A stretch of DNA of 64,000 nt from Echinimonas agarilytica (GTDB taxonomy: Bacteria > Pseudomonadota > Gammaproteobacteria > Enterobacterales > Neiellaceae), in contig NZ_JAMQGP010000002.1 in the NCBI RefSeq assembly GCF_023703465.1, positions 496,001-560,000 of the forward strand, read 5' to 3'. Each line of letters begins with the position of its first letter. Position 1 is the first letter of the stretch. The position numbers and the translations under genes were made by a program. The notes beneath the pieces are model-generated. The model did no database searches. It was not told where the DNA came from and worked only from the letters and a program-made list of their open reading frames with translations. Positions 19,177 through 27,605 of this stretch are shown one piece after another.

Positions 19177-19800
19177 ATGTACTTTCGCAAACCCCTAACG
19201 GCAGTTGTCGTCGCATCGAGTTTATTTTTGAGTGCGTGTGAGCAGGCCCCTGTTCAGCAGCTCAAGTCGTTAGTGATTGAATTTCCAAGCCAAGACCTTG
19301 TTCAAATTACAATTCAATCCGAGAGCAACGAGTACCAATATCAATTCTCGCCTGAATTGCTATCGCAACCGGAACAACTCGCCGCACAGTTGAAACGTGT
19401 TCCAGACCCAATGCGCGATGAAGTGTTGGGAATGCTGGCCGATGTTGAACCGCCTGCACCAGAACCCATTTCTAAAGAGCTGAGTAGAAGCGTTGAGGCT
19501 TTTGAAGGTCTATTAAATGCAATGGGTGAAGATTTAGAAAGCCTCAATGTTCAACTCGACAATCACGGCAGTGAATATCAGTCTGAGCTCGAAAAGCACA
19601 TGGGCCAATTGACTGAAGAAGCCAAACAAATGGCTCAAAAAGCTGAACAAGAAGCCAGCGGATTTATGAGTAAAATGAAGCGTGAGTATGTCAATCATAT
19701 GGCCGAGATGATTGTCTCTGACGAGCTGACTGACGAGGATGTCAAAGTACTGGAGCAAGCCATCATCGAACGCTATAAGGCCCAAAAGAACGCCAAATAG
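19177..19800 (+). CDS. Lipoprotein of unknown function with helical, coiled-coil C-terminal half
   Basis: 207 residues. Lipobox LSAC with Cys21 as the predicted lipidated residue. The part after residue 85 is rich in Glu, Gln, Lys and Ala and likely forms long helices (LNAMGEDLESL..., GQLTEEAKQMAQKAEQEA). No family was recognised. The start has AAGGAG nine bases upstream. The gamma-glutamyltransferase gene follows within about 40 bases and may be cotranscribed. Confidence 0.75.
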   Translation: MYFRKPLTAVVVASSLFLSACEQAPVQQLKSLVIEFPSQDLVQITIQSESNEYQYQFSPELLSQPEQLAAQLKRVPDPMRDEVLGMLADVEPPAPEPISKELSRSVEAFEGLLNAMGEDLESLNVQLDNHGSEYQSELEKHMGQLTEEAKQMAQKAEQEASGFMSKMKREYVNHMAEMIVSDELTDEDVKVLEQAIIERYKAQKNAK

Positions 19801-19842
19801 GCGGTGACGTTGAGCACTAATCAAATGACAAGCAGAGTGAAT

Positions 19843-21600
19843 ATGAGACGTGTAGTAAAACTATCGACGTATGTACCCGCGTTGGTATTAATGAGCGGGA
19901 TGTTATTTGCAGAGCAAGTACATAGCGCTGAAGAGCCGCTTGACCCCGAAGTAACAACGGGGGTTCAAACGCATCAGGTTGTGATTGGCGCTCAATCGAT
20001 GGTGGTAACCGCAAACCCTCACGCCTCAAATGCTGCTGATGCAATGCTCAAAAACGGGGGCTCAGCAATGGATGCCGCAATCGCTGCGCAATTGGTCTTG
20101 GGGCTGGTTGAACCTCAATCCAGTGGCATTGGTGGCGGCGCTTTTTTATTGCATTACTCAGGTCCACAAAAACAATTAGTGACTTACGATGGTCGCGAGG
20201 TTGCTCCCGCCGCAGCTAAGCCAGACCGTTTCTTGCAAGACAATGGTAAACCCATGAAGTGGATAGAAGCACTCGTGGGAGGGCGTTCAGTAGGAGTGCC
20301 TGGTGTCGTTGCGATGCTTGAAAAAGCGCATAAAAGACATGGTAAGTTGCCGTGGACATCATTGTTTACCCCTGCTATTGAACTTGCAGAACAAGGATTT
20401 GAGGTCTCTCCGCGGCTTGCAGGGCTGTTGAGCCGACGTTACAACCCTGGATTGACCAAGATTGAACCGGCTGCAAGCTATTTTTATCCGGATGGAAAAC
20501 CACTGCAAGCGGGCATTTTGTTGAAAAACCCCGAATTTGCTAAAACGTTGAGAACCATCGCGGCTCAGGGCGCAAAGGGATTTTATCAGGGCGAAGTGGC
20601 AACGGGCATCGTGAACACCGTGAGCAACTCACCGGCAAACCCTGGGGATATAACAGAAGCCGACTTGGCGTCTTACACTCCGGTCATACGTGAGCCTTTG
20701 TGCGGCCCTTATCGGCAATACAAGGTCTGCGGAATGGGGCCTCCAAGTTCCGGTGGCTTTGCCATTATTCAGCTGCTCGCGTTATTGCAAGACTTTGACA
20801 TGAGCGGAATTTCCACATCAGATGTGCAAGCAAGCCATTTGTTTACTCAAGCCTCGCGCTTAGCTTTTGCTGACCGCGATTTTTACATTGCCGATCCAGA
20901 CTTCATAGATGTTCCCACTGCAAAACTGTTAGCTCCTGAATACCTTAAACGCCGCGCTGTGTTGATTGATAGTGACAAAGATATTGGACGCCAAAAGCCG
21001 GGGACGCCTATTCAAATGAATCTAGCTGCGGGGGATACGCCAGAATTACCCAGCACAAGTCATGTAAGTATTGTTGATCGGTGGGGCAATATTGTGTCCA
21101 TGACATCGAGTATTGAAATGGCATTTGGTTCAGCGTTGATGACCGGCGGATTCTTATTGAATAACCAACTGACAGACTTTTCTTTAGCGCCATCTCAAGG
21201 TGGCAGTTTGGTGGCTAATGCTGTTGCTGGGGGAAAGCGTCCGCGAAGTTCAATGGCTCCGATGATTGTTTTTGACGAGAAAAATTCACCTTTGTTGATC
21301 ATTGGTTCGCCTGGGGGCAGTCGAATTATAGATTATGTGGCTCAAACGATATTGTCGGTGCTTGATGGTAAAGTAGGGGTTCAGTATTCCATTAATCTGC
21401 CAAAAATTACGAATCGCAATGATTACACAGCACTTGAAAAAGGACGCTGGTCGGAAGAAGCGGTCAACGAGTTTGAAAAGCGTGGTCATGTGGTCAAGCA
21501 GCAAGATTTAAACTCGGGCTTGCATGGCATTTTAAAAGTCAAAAAAGGTTGGCAAGGTGGCGCTGATTTACGCCGTGAAGGGTTGGCTATCGGTCATTAA
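19843..21600 (+). CDS. ggt: Gamma-glutamyltransferase (glutathione hydrolase)
   Basis: 585 residues with a signal peptide (to about HSA). It is made as a proenzyme that cleaves itself before the Thr of TSHVSIVD; this Thr becomes the nucleophile of the small subunit. The substrate-binding segment GSPGGSRIIDYV and the oxyanion region are present. It degrades extracellular/periplasmic glutathione and transfers gamma-glutamyl groups. Several starts are possible (GTG 19804, ATG 19825, ATG 19843); the last gives the most typical signal peptide, but none has a strong ribosome site, which fits coupling to the lipoprotein gene ahead. Confidence 0.92.
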   Translation: MRRVVKLSTYVPALVLMSGMLFAEQVHSAEEPLDPEVTTGVQTHQVVIGAQSMVVTANPHASNAADAMLKNGGSAMDAAIAAQLVLGLVEPQSSGIGGGAFLLHYSGPQKQLVTYDGREVAPAAAKPDRFLQDNGKPMKWIEALVGGRSVGVPGVVAMLEKAHKRHGKLPWTSLFTPAIELAEQGFEVSPRLAGLLSRRYNPGLTKIEPAASYFYPDGKPLQAGILLKNPEFAKTLRTIAAQGAKGFYQGEVATGIVNTVSNSPANPGDITEADLASYTPVIREPLCGPYRQYKVCGMGPPSSGGFAIIQLLALLQDFDMSGISTSDVQASHLFTQASRLAFADRDFYIADPDFIDVPTAKLLAPEYLKRRAVLIDSDKDIGRQKPGTPIQMNLAAGDTPELPSTSHVSIVDRWGNIVSMTSSIEMAFGSALMTGGFLLNNQLTDFSLAPSQGGSLVANAVAGGKRPRSSMAPMIVFDEKNSPLLIIGSPGGSRIIDYVAQTILSVLDGKVGVQYSINLPKITNRNDYTALEKGRWSEEAVNEFEKRGHVVKQQDLNSGLHGILKVKKGWQGGADLRREGLAIGH

Positions 21601-21622
21601 ACCGATAGCTTTGAATGAGTTA

Positions 21623-22066
21623 TTAGCCATTTGAAGCGAATGGATCGGCCACTACTTTTTTGACCACCCATTGGCCCTGAAATTCTTGCGAGACAATGAC
21701 AAACCGAACGTCTTTGTATACGCGACCATCAATGTAAGCGCTAAAGTGAAGCTCTACTTCCACATCATCGGTTAGTTTCCTAAAGAAGTCGGCACTACTG
21801 TTTTTGACTTGAATGTCCGGCGACTCGATTTCCATTCCTATCACGTGGCGTTTAATCGCGGTGACGTTGCGGTAATGGCTGAGCAAATCTTGTAAATCGG
21901 GGCCCGACACTTCCAGCGCTTTTTCTACATTGTCATCAACATAAATGGCAGTAAAGAATGCTAAAGCAACATCTTCAGGGTCAGTCGGTACTTTTTCTTC
22001 GGGTTCACCGCAGGCGAATAACACGGTCGTCATCATCAATAACGCAGCAGTTTTTAACCAGCTCAT
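21623..22066 (-). CDS. Small lipoprotein of unknown function, NTF2-like pattern
   Basis: 147 residues with lipobox LFAC (Cys19). The mature part (EDVALAFFTAIYVDDNVEKALEV...ELHFSAYIDGRVYKDVRFVIVSQEFQGQWVVKKV) has the helix-then-beta-sheet pattern of NTF2/DUF4878-like lipoproteins, a weak inference. The start was set at the Met directly before the signal peptide (22066). It converges with ggt at 23 bases distance. Confidence 0.65.
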   Translation of the reverse strand: MSWLKTAALLMMTTVLFACGEPEEKVPTDPEDVALAFFTAIYVDDNVEKALEVSGPDLQDLLSHYRNVTAIKRHVIGMEIESPDIQVKNSSADFFRKLTDDVEVELHFSAYIDGRVYKDVRFVIVSQEFQGQWVVKKVVADPFASNG

Positions 22067-22300
22067 TGCTCTATCCAAATATGAAAAACGCCCAAACCTT
22101 ACCATTAAAAAAAACCATTTCAAGATTTTCTTTTTGTATGTCAAAGGCTTGTCTAGAGTCATTTTTATGACCCAGCATTTATAGCCTAGCAGCAATCCAA
22201 GGAATGGGGGATTTATCGAATTGCATGCTTAATGATTGAGCAGAAGTATAAGCTCTAGAAGTATGACGCAGCGGAATGAGATCGCAGTATTGTATTGATG

Positions 22301-22345
22301 AAGCGGCTGAAATAAGACCTTTGATAAGGTTAATTTCAGCCGCTT
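22301..22345. terminator. Long near-perfect hairpin downstream of the sulfatase gene
   Basis: Outer stem of 13 bp AAGCGGCTGAAAT / ATTTCAGCCGCTT (22301-22313 with 22333-22345) and inner stem ACCTT / AAGGT around TGAT. It lies about 40 bases after the sulfatase stop (minus strand). There is no strong T-run on either side, so it may end transcription, block RNA decay, or be part of a dispersed repeat. Confidence 0.5.
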
Positions 22346-22386
22346 TGAGGGCGTCAACTCGCTATATTTACGAGTGAACTTTGCTG

Positions 22387-23817
22387 TTAAAGCGACGATT
22401 CATAGGTTGTGACCATCGTTTGTAATTCTGCGACTCGCTCAGGGAAGCGATCAGCAAGATTTGTTTGCTCGGCAGGGTCGTCTTTCAAGTTAAACAGAAG
22501 CTCTTGTTCATTGTTTGGCGTTCTGCCCGACTTACCGTACACTGCCATCCCTGAGCGAATATATTTCCAGTCGCCTACACGCACTCCAGCAACTTTGTTT
22601 TTGAAATGAAGGAAGTTAGGGTGCTCTAAAGTGCTTTGTTTGCCTTCTAGATAGTCAGCAATGTTGTGCCCGTCAATTGTTCGCTTGGGTAATTCAGCTT
22701 TGGCGTAATGAGCGATGGTAGGGAGTAAATCCAATGCGCTGACGATCTCTGAGCTTTGCTGCCCTTGCTTGATCTTTGTTGGCCAGCTAATAATGGCAGG
22801 GACTCGAATTCCGCCCTCATAATTTGTGAATTTACCGTGACTAAATGGCCCAGCATTGCCGGCATGTTTACCATAGCCAAGCCATGGTCCGTTGTCAGAG
22901 GCAAACACTAAGATAGTATTGTCGCGCAGATCTTTGGCTTCTAAAAAGTCCATTAAACGCCCTATGTGATAGTCGATTTCTTCAACGGTGTCACCGTATA
23001 GGCCGCCTTTACTTTTGCCTTTAAATTCGGGGCTGGCAAATAGTGGGACATGGGGCATAGATGGCGTCAGATAAACGAAAAAAGGCGAATCATTCGATTG
23101 GTTGATGAAGTCGATGGCTTTATCGACGTACCGCTTACTCAAACTAGCCTGTTCTGCCGGGTATTCAATAATCTGTTCATTCTCAAATATAGGCACTAGC
23201 TCTTTAATGCCTGATTTTTTGATAAAAGCCCGTTTTTTGCCCGCTTTTTTGACCAGAGCTTGGTCTGCTTTTGCCTTGGCCAGATCGTAGCCCTGATGAA
23301 AGGTGACGTCCTCAGCAAAGGAATGGCTATGCCCGATAAACATGTCATTGCTAAACGGAATGCCATAGTAGTAGTCGAATCCTTGACCGGTTGGCAGAGA
23401 CTCTTTTTGATCGCCCAGGTGCCATTTTCCAATAGCTGCGGTGGCATAACCTGCTTCTTTTAATACTTCTGCCATGGTTATTTCTGAAGGTTTCATACCT
23501 TTGGTGTCTGGGAAATAGACACCTAATACACCATTATTAACAGGAGCTCGCCCAGTCAACAAGGCCGCTCTTGATGCTGAACACACCGAAGAGGCCACAT
23601 AAAAATCGTTTAACTGAATACCGCTTTGCGCCAACTCATCTAAACGTGGCGTGGCAATCGTTGTGGAACCATAGCTACTTAAGTCTTCCCAGCCCTGATC
23701 GTCGGTAAATACAATGATTACATTAGGTTGCTTGGCTTGCGCTATTGTACTGATTAAGGCCAACGACAGGCCTAGCGCTGCGATTGATGATTTAAATATC
23801 ATCTGTCGAAAGCTCAT
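22387..23817 (-). CDS. Secreted sulfatase (arylsulfatase A-like)
   Basis: 476 residues with a signal peptide (about 1-28). The metal site DD at 39-40 and the sulfatase signature CSASR at 79-83 are present; Cys79 must be oxidised to formylglycine for activity. GKWHLG and the later FASDNGPW motif complete the active site of alkaline-phosphatase-superfamily sulfatases. The substrate is likely a sulfated sugar or polysaccharide but cannot be told from sequence. The Cys-type signature with Ala at position 3 needs a maturase (FGE or anSME), which is not in this window. The start has AGGAG six bases upstream. Confidence 0.9.
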   Translation of the reverse strand: MSFRQMIFKSSIAALGLSLALISTIAQAKQPNVIIVFTDDQGWEDLSSYGSTTIATPRLDELAQSGIQLNDFYVASSVCSASRAALLTGRAPVNNGVLGVYFPDTKGMKPSEITMAEVLKEAGYATAAIGKWHLGDQKESLPTGQGFDYYYGIPFSNDMFIGHSHSFAEDVTFHQGYDLAKAKADQALVKKAGKKRAFIKKSGIKELVPIFENEQIIEYPAEQASLSKRYVDKAIDFINQSNDSPFFVYLTPSMPHVPLFASPEFKGKSKGGLYGDTVEEIDYHIGRLMDFLEAKDLRDNTILVFASDNGPWLGYGKHAGNAGPFSHGKFTNYEGGIRVPAIISWPTKIKQGQQSSEIVSALDLLPTIAHYAKAELPKRTIDGHNIADYLEGKQSTLEHPNFLHFKNKVAGVRVGDWKYIRSGMAVYGKSGRTPNNEQELLFNLKDDPAEQTNLADRFPERVAELQTMVTTYESSL

Positions 23818-24050
23818 GTTGTACTCCTACTAACAATGAAGGTGAAATTAATGACTTGCAATTCAATTCAGGCTCCCTAAAAGCACACTCATTGATCAAA
23901 CAAGGAAAATTCAATATGAGAGCTACTATAAGGAGATTTGCAACCAACGACATGGTTGTAAAGGCTTTGCCTGTGGGGGGATTAGGCTAATTATTTCTAT
24001 TTGGGACAGGGGCTTGGTTTTGCATGCTGATGAACATGGAAGGTTTGTAT

Positions 24051-24341
24051 TTAATGCTCATCTTGGCAGCACTCGTCTTGTAGAAATCCAATGACATCTT
24101 GAAGTTGTTCAAAGGAAGCCACGCAATAAAGGGTGCGGCTTTCTCGTCGTTGAGAGATCAATTGTGCAGAAGCGAGGCTAGAGATGTGGTGAGAAAGAGT
24201 TGAACTGGGGATCGACAAGGCTTCTTGGATCGCTCCCACTGCAATCCCACTATGGCCCGCTTTCACTACTTTTTTAAAGATTTGCAACCGTGTGGGATGC
24301 CCGAGTTCTTTCAATGCTTTCGCAGCTTGCTCTAAATTCAT
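24051..24341 (-). CDS. ArsR-family metal/metalloid-sensing repressor
   Basis: 96 residues: a winged-helix DNA-binding domain with recognition region IPSSTLSHHISSLASAQLI, and possible metal/metalloid ligands Cys73, Cys91 and Cys92 (the DECC pair near the end). It is divergent from the ArsP/DUF318 permease, with two matching operator candidates in the shared control region, so it probably represses the permease and perhaps itself. The start was set at the third Met (24341), six bases after GGAG; the ATG at 24353 has no site. Confidence 0.85.
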   Translation of the reverse strand: MNLEQAAKALKELGHPTRLQIFKKVVKAGHSGIAVGAIQEALSIPSSTLSHHISSLASAQLISQRRESRTLYCVASFEQLQDVIGFLQDECCQDEH

Positions 24342-24363
24342 CATCAACTCCATTCATATTATA

Positions 24364-24382
24364 TTTCGATAATACCGGAAAT
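24364..24382. promoter_or_regulatory. Candidate ArsR operator 1
   Basis: A 19-base site beginning TTTCGAT and ending CCGGAAAT, imperfectly palindromic. It matches operator 2 at 14 of 19 positions (TTTCGATNANNCCRGAAWT) and abuts the upstream side of the permease -35. Confidence 0.6.
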
Positions 24383-24385
24383 ATG

Positions 24386-24414
24386 TTGACAAAGTCACTC
24401 CTTAATTCTATGTT
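24386..24414 (+). promoter_or_regulatory. Promoter of the ArsP/DUF318 permease gene
   Basis: TTGACA (24386-24391), 17-base spacer, TATGTT (24409-24414). The two operator candidates flank it, one upstream of the -35 and one overlapping the -10 and start point. Confidence 0.7.
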
Positions 24415-24431
24415 TCGATTAATCCAGAATT
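24413..24431. promoter_or_regulatory. Candidate ArsR operator 2
   Basis: TTTCGAT...CCAGAATT, the second copy of the shared 19-base motif. It overlaps the end of the -10 and the expected transcription start, a classical repressor position. Confidence 0.6.
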
Positions 24432-24447
24432 ATCGTTAGGTGGTAAT

Positions 24448-25371
24448 GTGTCCAACTTCAATATTGACGCTACAGCGGTGGCAGATACTCTCAATATGTT
24501 TGCTTTTTTGGCAGTCGAACTGACGGCCCTATTTTTGCTCATCAGCTTTTTAGTGGGAGTCTTGCAAGATAAAATATCGCCCAATAAAATCAAACAAATA
24601 CTCAGTGCTCAGCATGGCAAAGGCTATGTGATTGCTGCATTTCTGGGGGCGATAACGCCATTTTGTTCGTGCTCTACAATTCCTTTTCTAAAAGGGCTTT
24701 TAAGAGCGAAAGCGGGCTTCGGTACCATGATGGTGTTTTTGTTTGCTAGTCCGCTGCTTAATCCTATTATCATCGGCCTATTTGCTGTGACCTTTGGTCT
24801 TCAAGTGACTCTTTTTTATTTTGTCATGGCCATGGGGATTTCGCTGTTCGCAGGGTTTACATTAGAGAAATTAGGTTTTGAGAAATATGTAAAGCCTGAT
24901 GCGTATGTTGAGCCTAAAGCCACTTGTGGCGGTGGTTCGTGCGGCTCACAAACGGTAGAAGTAAGCAAATACCGTCGTATTTGGAACGCCACTTGGTCTG
25001 ACTTTAAATCGGTTTTGCCTTATTTGATTGGCGGAATCGCATTGGGTTCGTTGATTTACGGCTTTATGCCTTCGGAATTTGTTGCTCGTGTAGCGAACAG
25101 CGATAATCCCTTTGCGGTGCCGGTTGCAGCTATCATTGGCATTCCATTGTACATTCGTGCAGAAGCTGTCATTCCACTGAGCGCAGCGCTTGCCGCAAAG
25201 GGGATGAGTTTGGGAGCGGTAATGGCACTAATTATTGGTAGCGCTGGGGCAAGTTTAACGGAAGTCATTTTGCTCAAATCTATTTTTAAGAATGCGCTTA
25301 TCGTCGCCTTTGTCGCGGTTATCGTGACCATGGCTATCAGTGCGGGCTATCTGTACAGCTTCATTTTTTAA
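24448..25371 (+). CDS. Permease of the ArsP/DUF318 family
   Basis: 307 residues with about eight membrane helices in two halves joined by a soluble loop. The family motif PFCSCSTIP (Cys73, Cys75) lies at a helix end, and the loop holds another pair, TCGGGSCGS (Cys160, Cys165). Members include ArsP, which exports trivalent organoarsenicals, and related copper/zinc efflux proteins. The divergent ArsR-type regulator supports metal or metalloid efflux; the exact ion cannot be named. The start is GTG at 24448 with AGGTGG four bases upstream. Confidence 0.85.
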   Translation: MSNFNIDATAVADTLNMFAFLAVELTALFLLISFLVGVLQDKISPNKIKQILSAQHGKGYVIAAFLGAITPFCSCSTIPFLKGLLRAKAGFGTMMVFLFASPLLNPIIIGLFAVTFGLQVTLFYFVMAMGISLFAGFTLEKLGFEKYVKPDAYVEPKATCGGGSCGSQTVEVSKYRRIWNATWSDFKSVLPYLIGGIALGSLIYGFMPSEFVARVANSDNPFAVPVAAIIGIPLYIRAEAVIPLSAALAAKGMSLGAVMALIIGSAGASLTEVILLKSIFKNALIVAFVAVIVTMAISAGYLYSFIF

Positions 25372-25516
25372 GAAAAAGATGAACGTCTCGAAAACCGGTG
25401 AACTCATGGCATCGCCGATTATTACGAATGACTGATCCACTCGATTTTGCGTTAAGGCATTGCTCACGCAGTACAGCTCTCAAGACAACAAGCGATACCA
25501 AGAACTGAAGGGAATT

Positions 25517-25834
25517 ATGAAGAAGGGACTCATTATTTTTGCGTGGATATCTATATTAGGCAGTGTTGGTGACGCTTTTATCGCCTTGTATGGGGGATTC
25601 TTGGTCGCGTTTGTTCCATCCGTAGAACTCAATATCAGTGTTGAGCAGCTGATCAAAAATCACATCTATCCCTTATATTGGGTCAAGCAAGTTGCTATTT
25701 ATGTATTGCCAAGTACGGTTGTTGTTTGGTTGTTTGAGCTACCCGCTCTGGTTTACTTTCCTGTGAGGGTGGTTTCAAGCATTTTCATTGGCTGGTGGGT
25801 TCTGCGTATCGCAAACAAGATACCAGTAACATAA
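25517..25834 (+). CDS. Small integral membrane protein, unknown function
   Basis: 105 residues with three likely membrane helices (about 4-30, 52-75, 78-98). No family was recognised. The start was set at ATG 25517, preceded by AAGGGA, rather than at the TTG 57 bases upstream. It follows the ArsP-like permease by about 145 bases and could be in the same transcript, but nothing links the functions. Confidence 0.6.
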   Translation: MKKGLIIFAWISILGSVGDAFIALYGGFLVAFVPSVELNISVEQLIKNHIYPLYWVKQVAIYVLPSTVVVWLFELPALVYFPVRVVSSIFIGWWVLRIANKIPVT

Positions 25835-26049
25835 GTCATATAGCCGTTAATCCAAGCCATGCTTTGAGCTCTTGTCGATTACTTTGCGCTGAGCATTTTA
25901 GCTTTTTAAAGTGTTTCTTAGCTCGATTGGAATAGTGTCTATCGCGCCAAAAATTCCCATAGTTCATGGTCAATTCGCGCTACAATCATGCCTATTGATG
26001 AGCCTTGTGAAATCGGCATAGTTGTGGATAGTGCCCGATAGGAATTTTT

Positions 26050-27456
26050 GTGGATTTAGTTTTTGTTGATTTAGAAACAACCGGAGGGGTGGCACAGCGT
26101 GACCGCATTACCGAAATTGCAGTGGTCAGATACCGGGATGAGGCGGAAGTGAGCCGCTGGTCGACGTTGGTGAACCCAGAGCAAACATTAACTCCCTTTA
26201 TTCAGCGACTAACGGGCATCACTGATGCAATGTTGGCCACGGCTCCTTTGTTTGCAAATGTTGCAGATGAAATTCGGGCGCAACTCGAAGGTGCTATTTT
26301 TGTGGCGCATAATGCTCGGTTTGATTACGGCTTTTTGAAATCTGAATTTCGCCGATTGGGTCAGCATTGGCAATCAAAAAATTTATGCACTGTTAAATTA
26401 TCTCGGCACATATATCCTCAGTTTAAAAAGCATGGTCTTGATCAGCTCATAAAGCGTCATGGTTTAGCCTGTGATGCGCGGCATAGAGCTTTGGGCGATG
26501 CGCTTGCTACATTGATGTTTTACCAACATGCGTGTGATGAATTGGGGCTCGAAGTGATCGAGACAGCGGTGAATAAATTGATTCAGCGCCCTGCGTTGCC
26601 GCCCAATTTACCTGCGGACGAACTAGACAGTCTGCCCAATAGTGCCGGCGTTTATCGCTTCTGGGGAGAGGAGGGCGCGTTATTATATGTGGGTAAAAGT
26701 ATCAATATTTATCAGCGGGTGATGAGTCATTTTCAAGACGACCACCGGTTACACAAATCTCAACGACTTTCACAACAACTATTCCATATCGACTTTACCC
26801 AAACGGCCGGTGATTTAGGGGCACAATTGCTCGAGCTGAAAGAAATAAAATCACTACAGCCCATTCATAACCGAAGAAGCCGAGCAGCGAAGGAGTTAAA
26901 GACCGTTCAGTTACTTGAAAATGATGATGGCTATTTAAAAGCCCACATTGTTTCGAGTATTGATAGCAGCAATTTGAACCAATTTTTTGGCATTTTTAAA
27001 ACCGTCAAGGAAGCTGAAAAAGCGATAAAAGGGCTGTGTCAGTCCTATCAACTGTGCCCGCAGTTGTGCGGACTTGAGCAAGGGCAAGGCGCCTGTTTCA
27101 GCCGTCAACTGGATAAATGCAAAGGAGCCTGTGAATCACTCGAAGCTGCGGTAAATTATAATGTAAGAGCGCAACTAGCGTTTCAAGGATTAAAGTTAAA
27201 AAGTTGGCCGTGGGATGGCCCAATCGCGATTCATGAACATGACGATTTTACAAACATATCAGCCAGCTACGTGATTTGGAATTGGATACATATGACCACA
27301 GTGTCCAATGAACAAGACCTATTTGAATGGGTCGAAAATAATGCACACGATAGCCTTGAACATGTGTCATTTGATAAAGATTGCTATCAGTTGTTGCAAC
27401 GATATTTATTCAGCGGGAAAAACAAGCCTCAGGTCACATTATTGAATGTACAATAA
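26050..27456 (+). CDS. Fusion of DnaQ-like 3'-5' exonuclease and UvrC/Cho-type GIY-YIG endonuclease
   Basis: 468 residues. Residues 1-175 form a DEDDh exonuclease: DLETTGG with Asp7 and Glu9, VAHNARFD, and HRALGDA with the final His and Asp. Residues about 195-290 form a GIY-YIG domain: GVYRF...LLYVGKS...RVMSHF with the helix Glu in LLELKEIK. The C-terminal 180 residues resemble the part following the nuclease domain in Cho and include paired Cys (CPQLC, CFSRQLDKCKGAC). The protein lacks the C-terminal RNase H-like nuclease and HhH of UvrC, so a repair role parallel to Cho is likely. Start GTG at 26050 behind TAGGAA. Confidence 0.87.
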   Translation: MDLVFVDLETTGGVAQRDRITEIAVVRYRDEAEVSRWSTLVNPEQTLTPFIQRLTGITDAMLATAPLFANVADEIRAQLEGAIFVAHNARFDYGFLKSEFRRLGQHWQSKNLCTVKLSRHIYPQFKKHGLDQLIKRHGLACDARHRALGDALATLMFYQHACDELGLEVIETAVNKLIQRPALPPNLPADELDSLPNSAGVYRFWGEEGALLYVGKSINIYQRVMSHFQDDHRLHKSQRLSQQLFHIDFTQTAGDLGAQLLELKEIKSLQPIHNRRSRAAKELKTVQLLENDDGYLKAHIVSSIDSSNLNQFFGIFKTVKEAEKAIKGLCQSYQLCPQLCGLEQGQGACFSRQLDKCKGACESLEAAVNYNVRAQLAFQGLKLKSWPWDGPIAIHEHDDFTNISASYVIWNWIHMTTVSNEQDLFEWVENNAHDSLEHVSFDKDCYQLLQRYLFSGKNKPQVTLLNVQ

Positions 27457-27605
27457 ATCGCAGATATTCAGGCTTATGGACGATTGTGTCTACCTTCATT
27501 GAGAGTCTGGCCGATTTGCACTTAAGCAATTGATTTCATGGTTTAGCTCGTAGAATTTGGCGGTAACGCGCAGTAATTCCTGCTGAAAACACGAAAGAAA
27601 AATTC

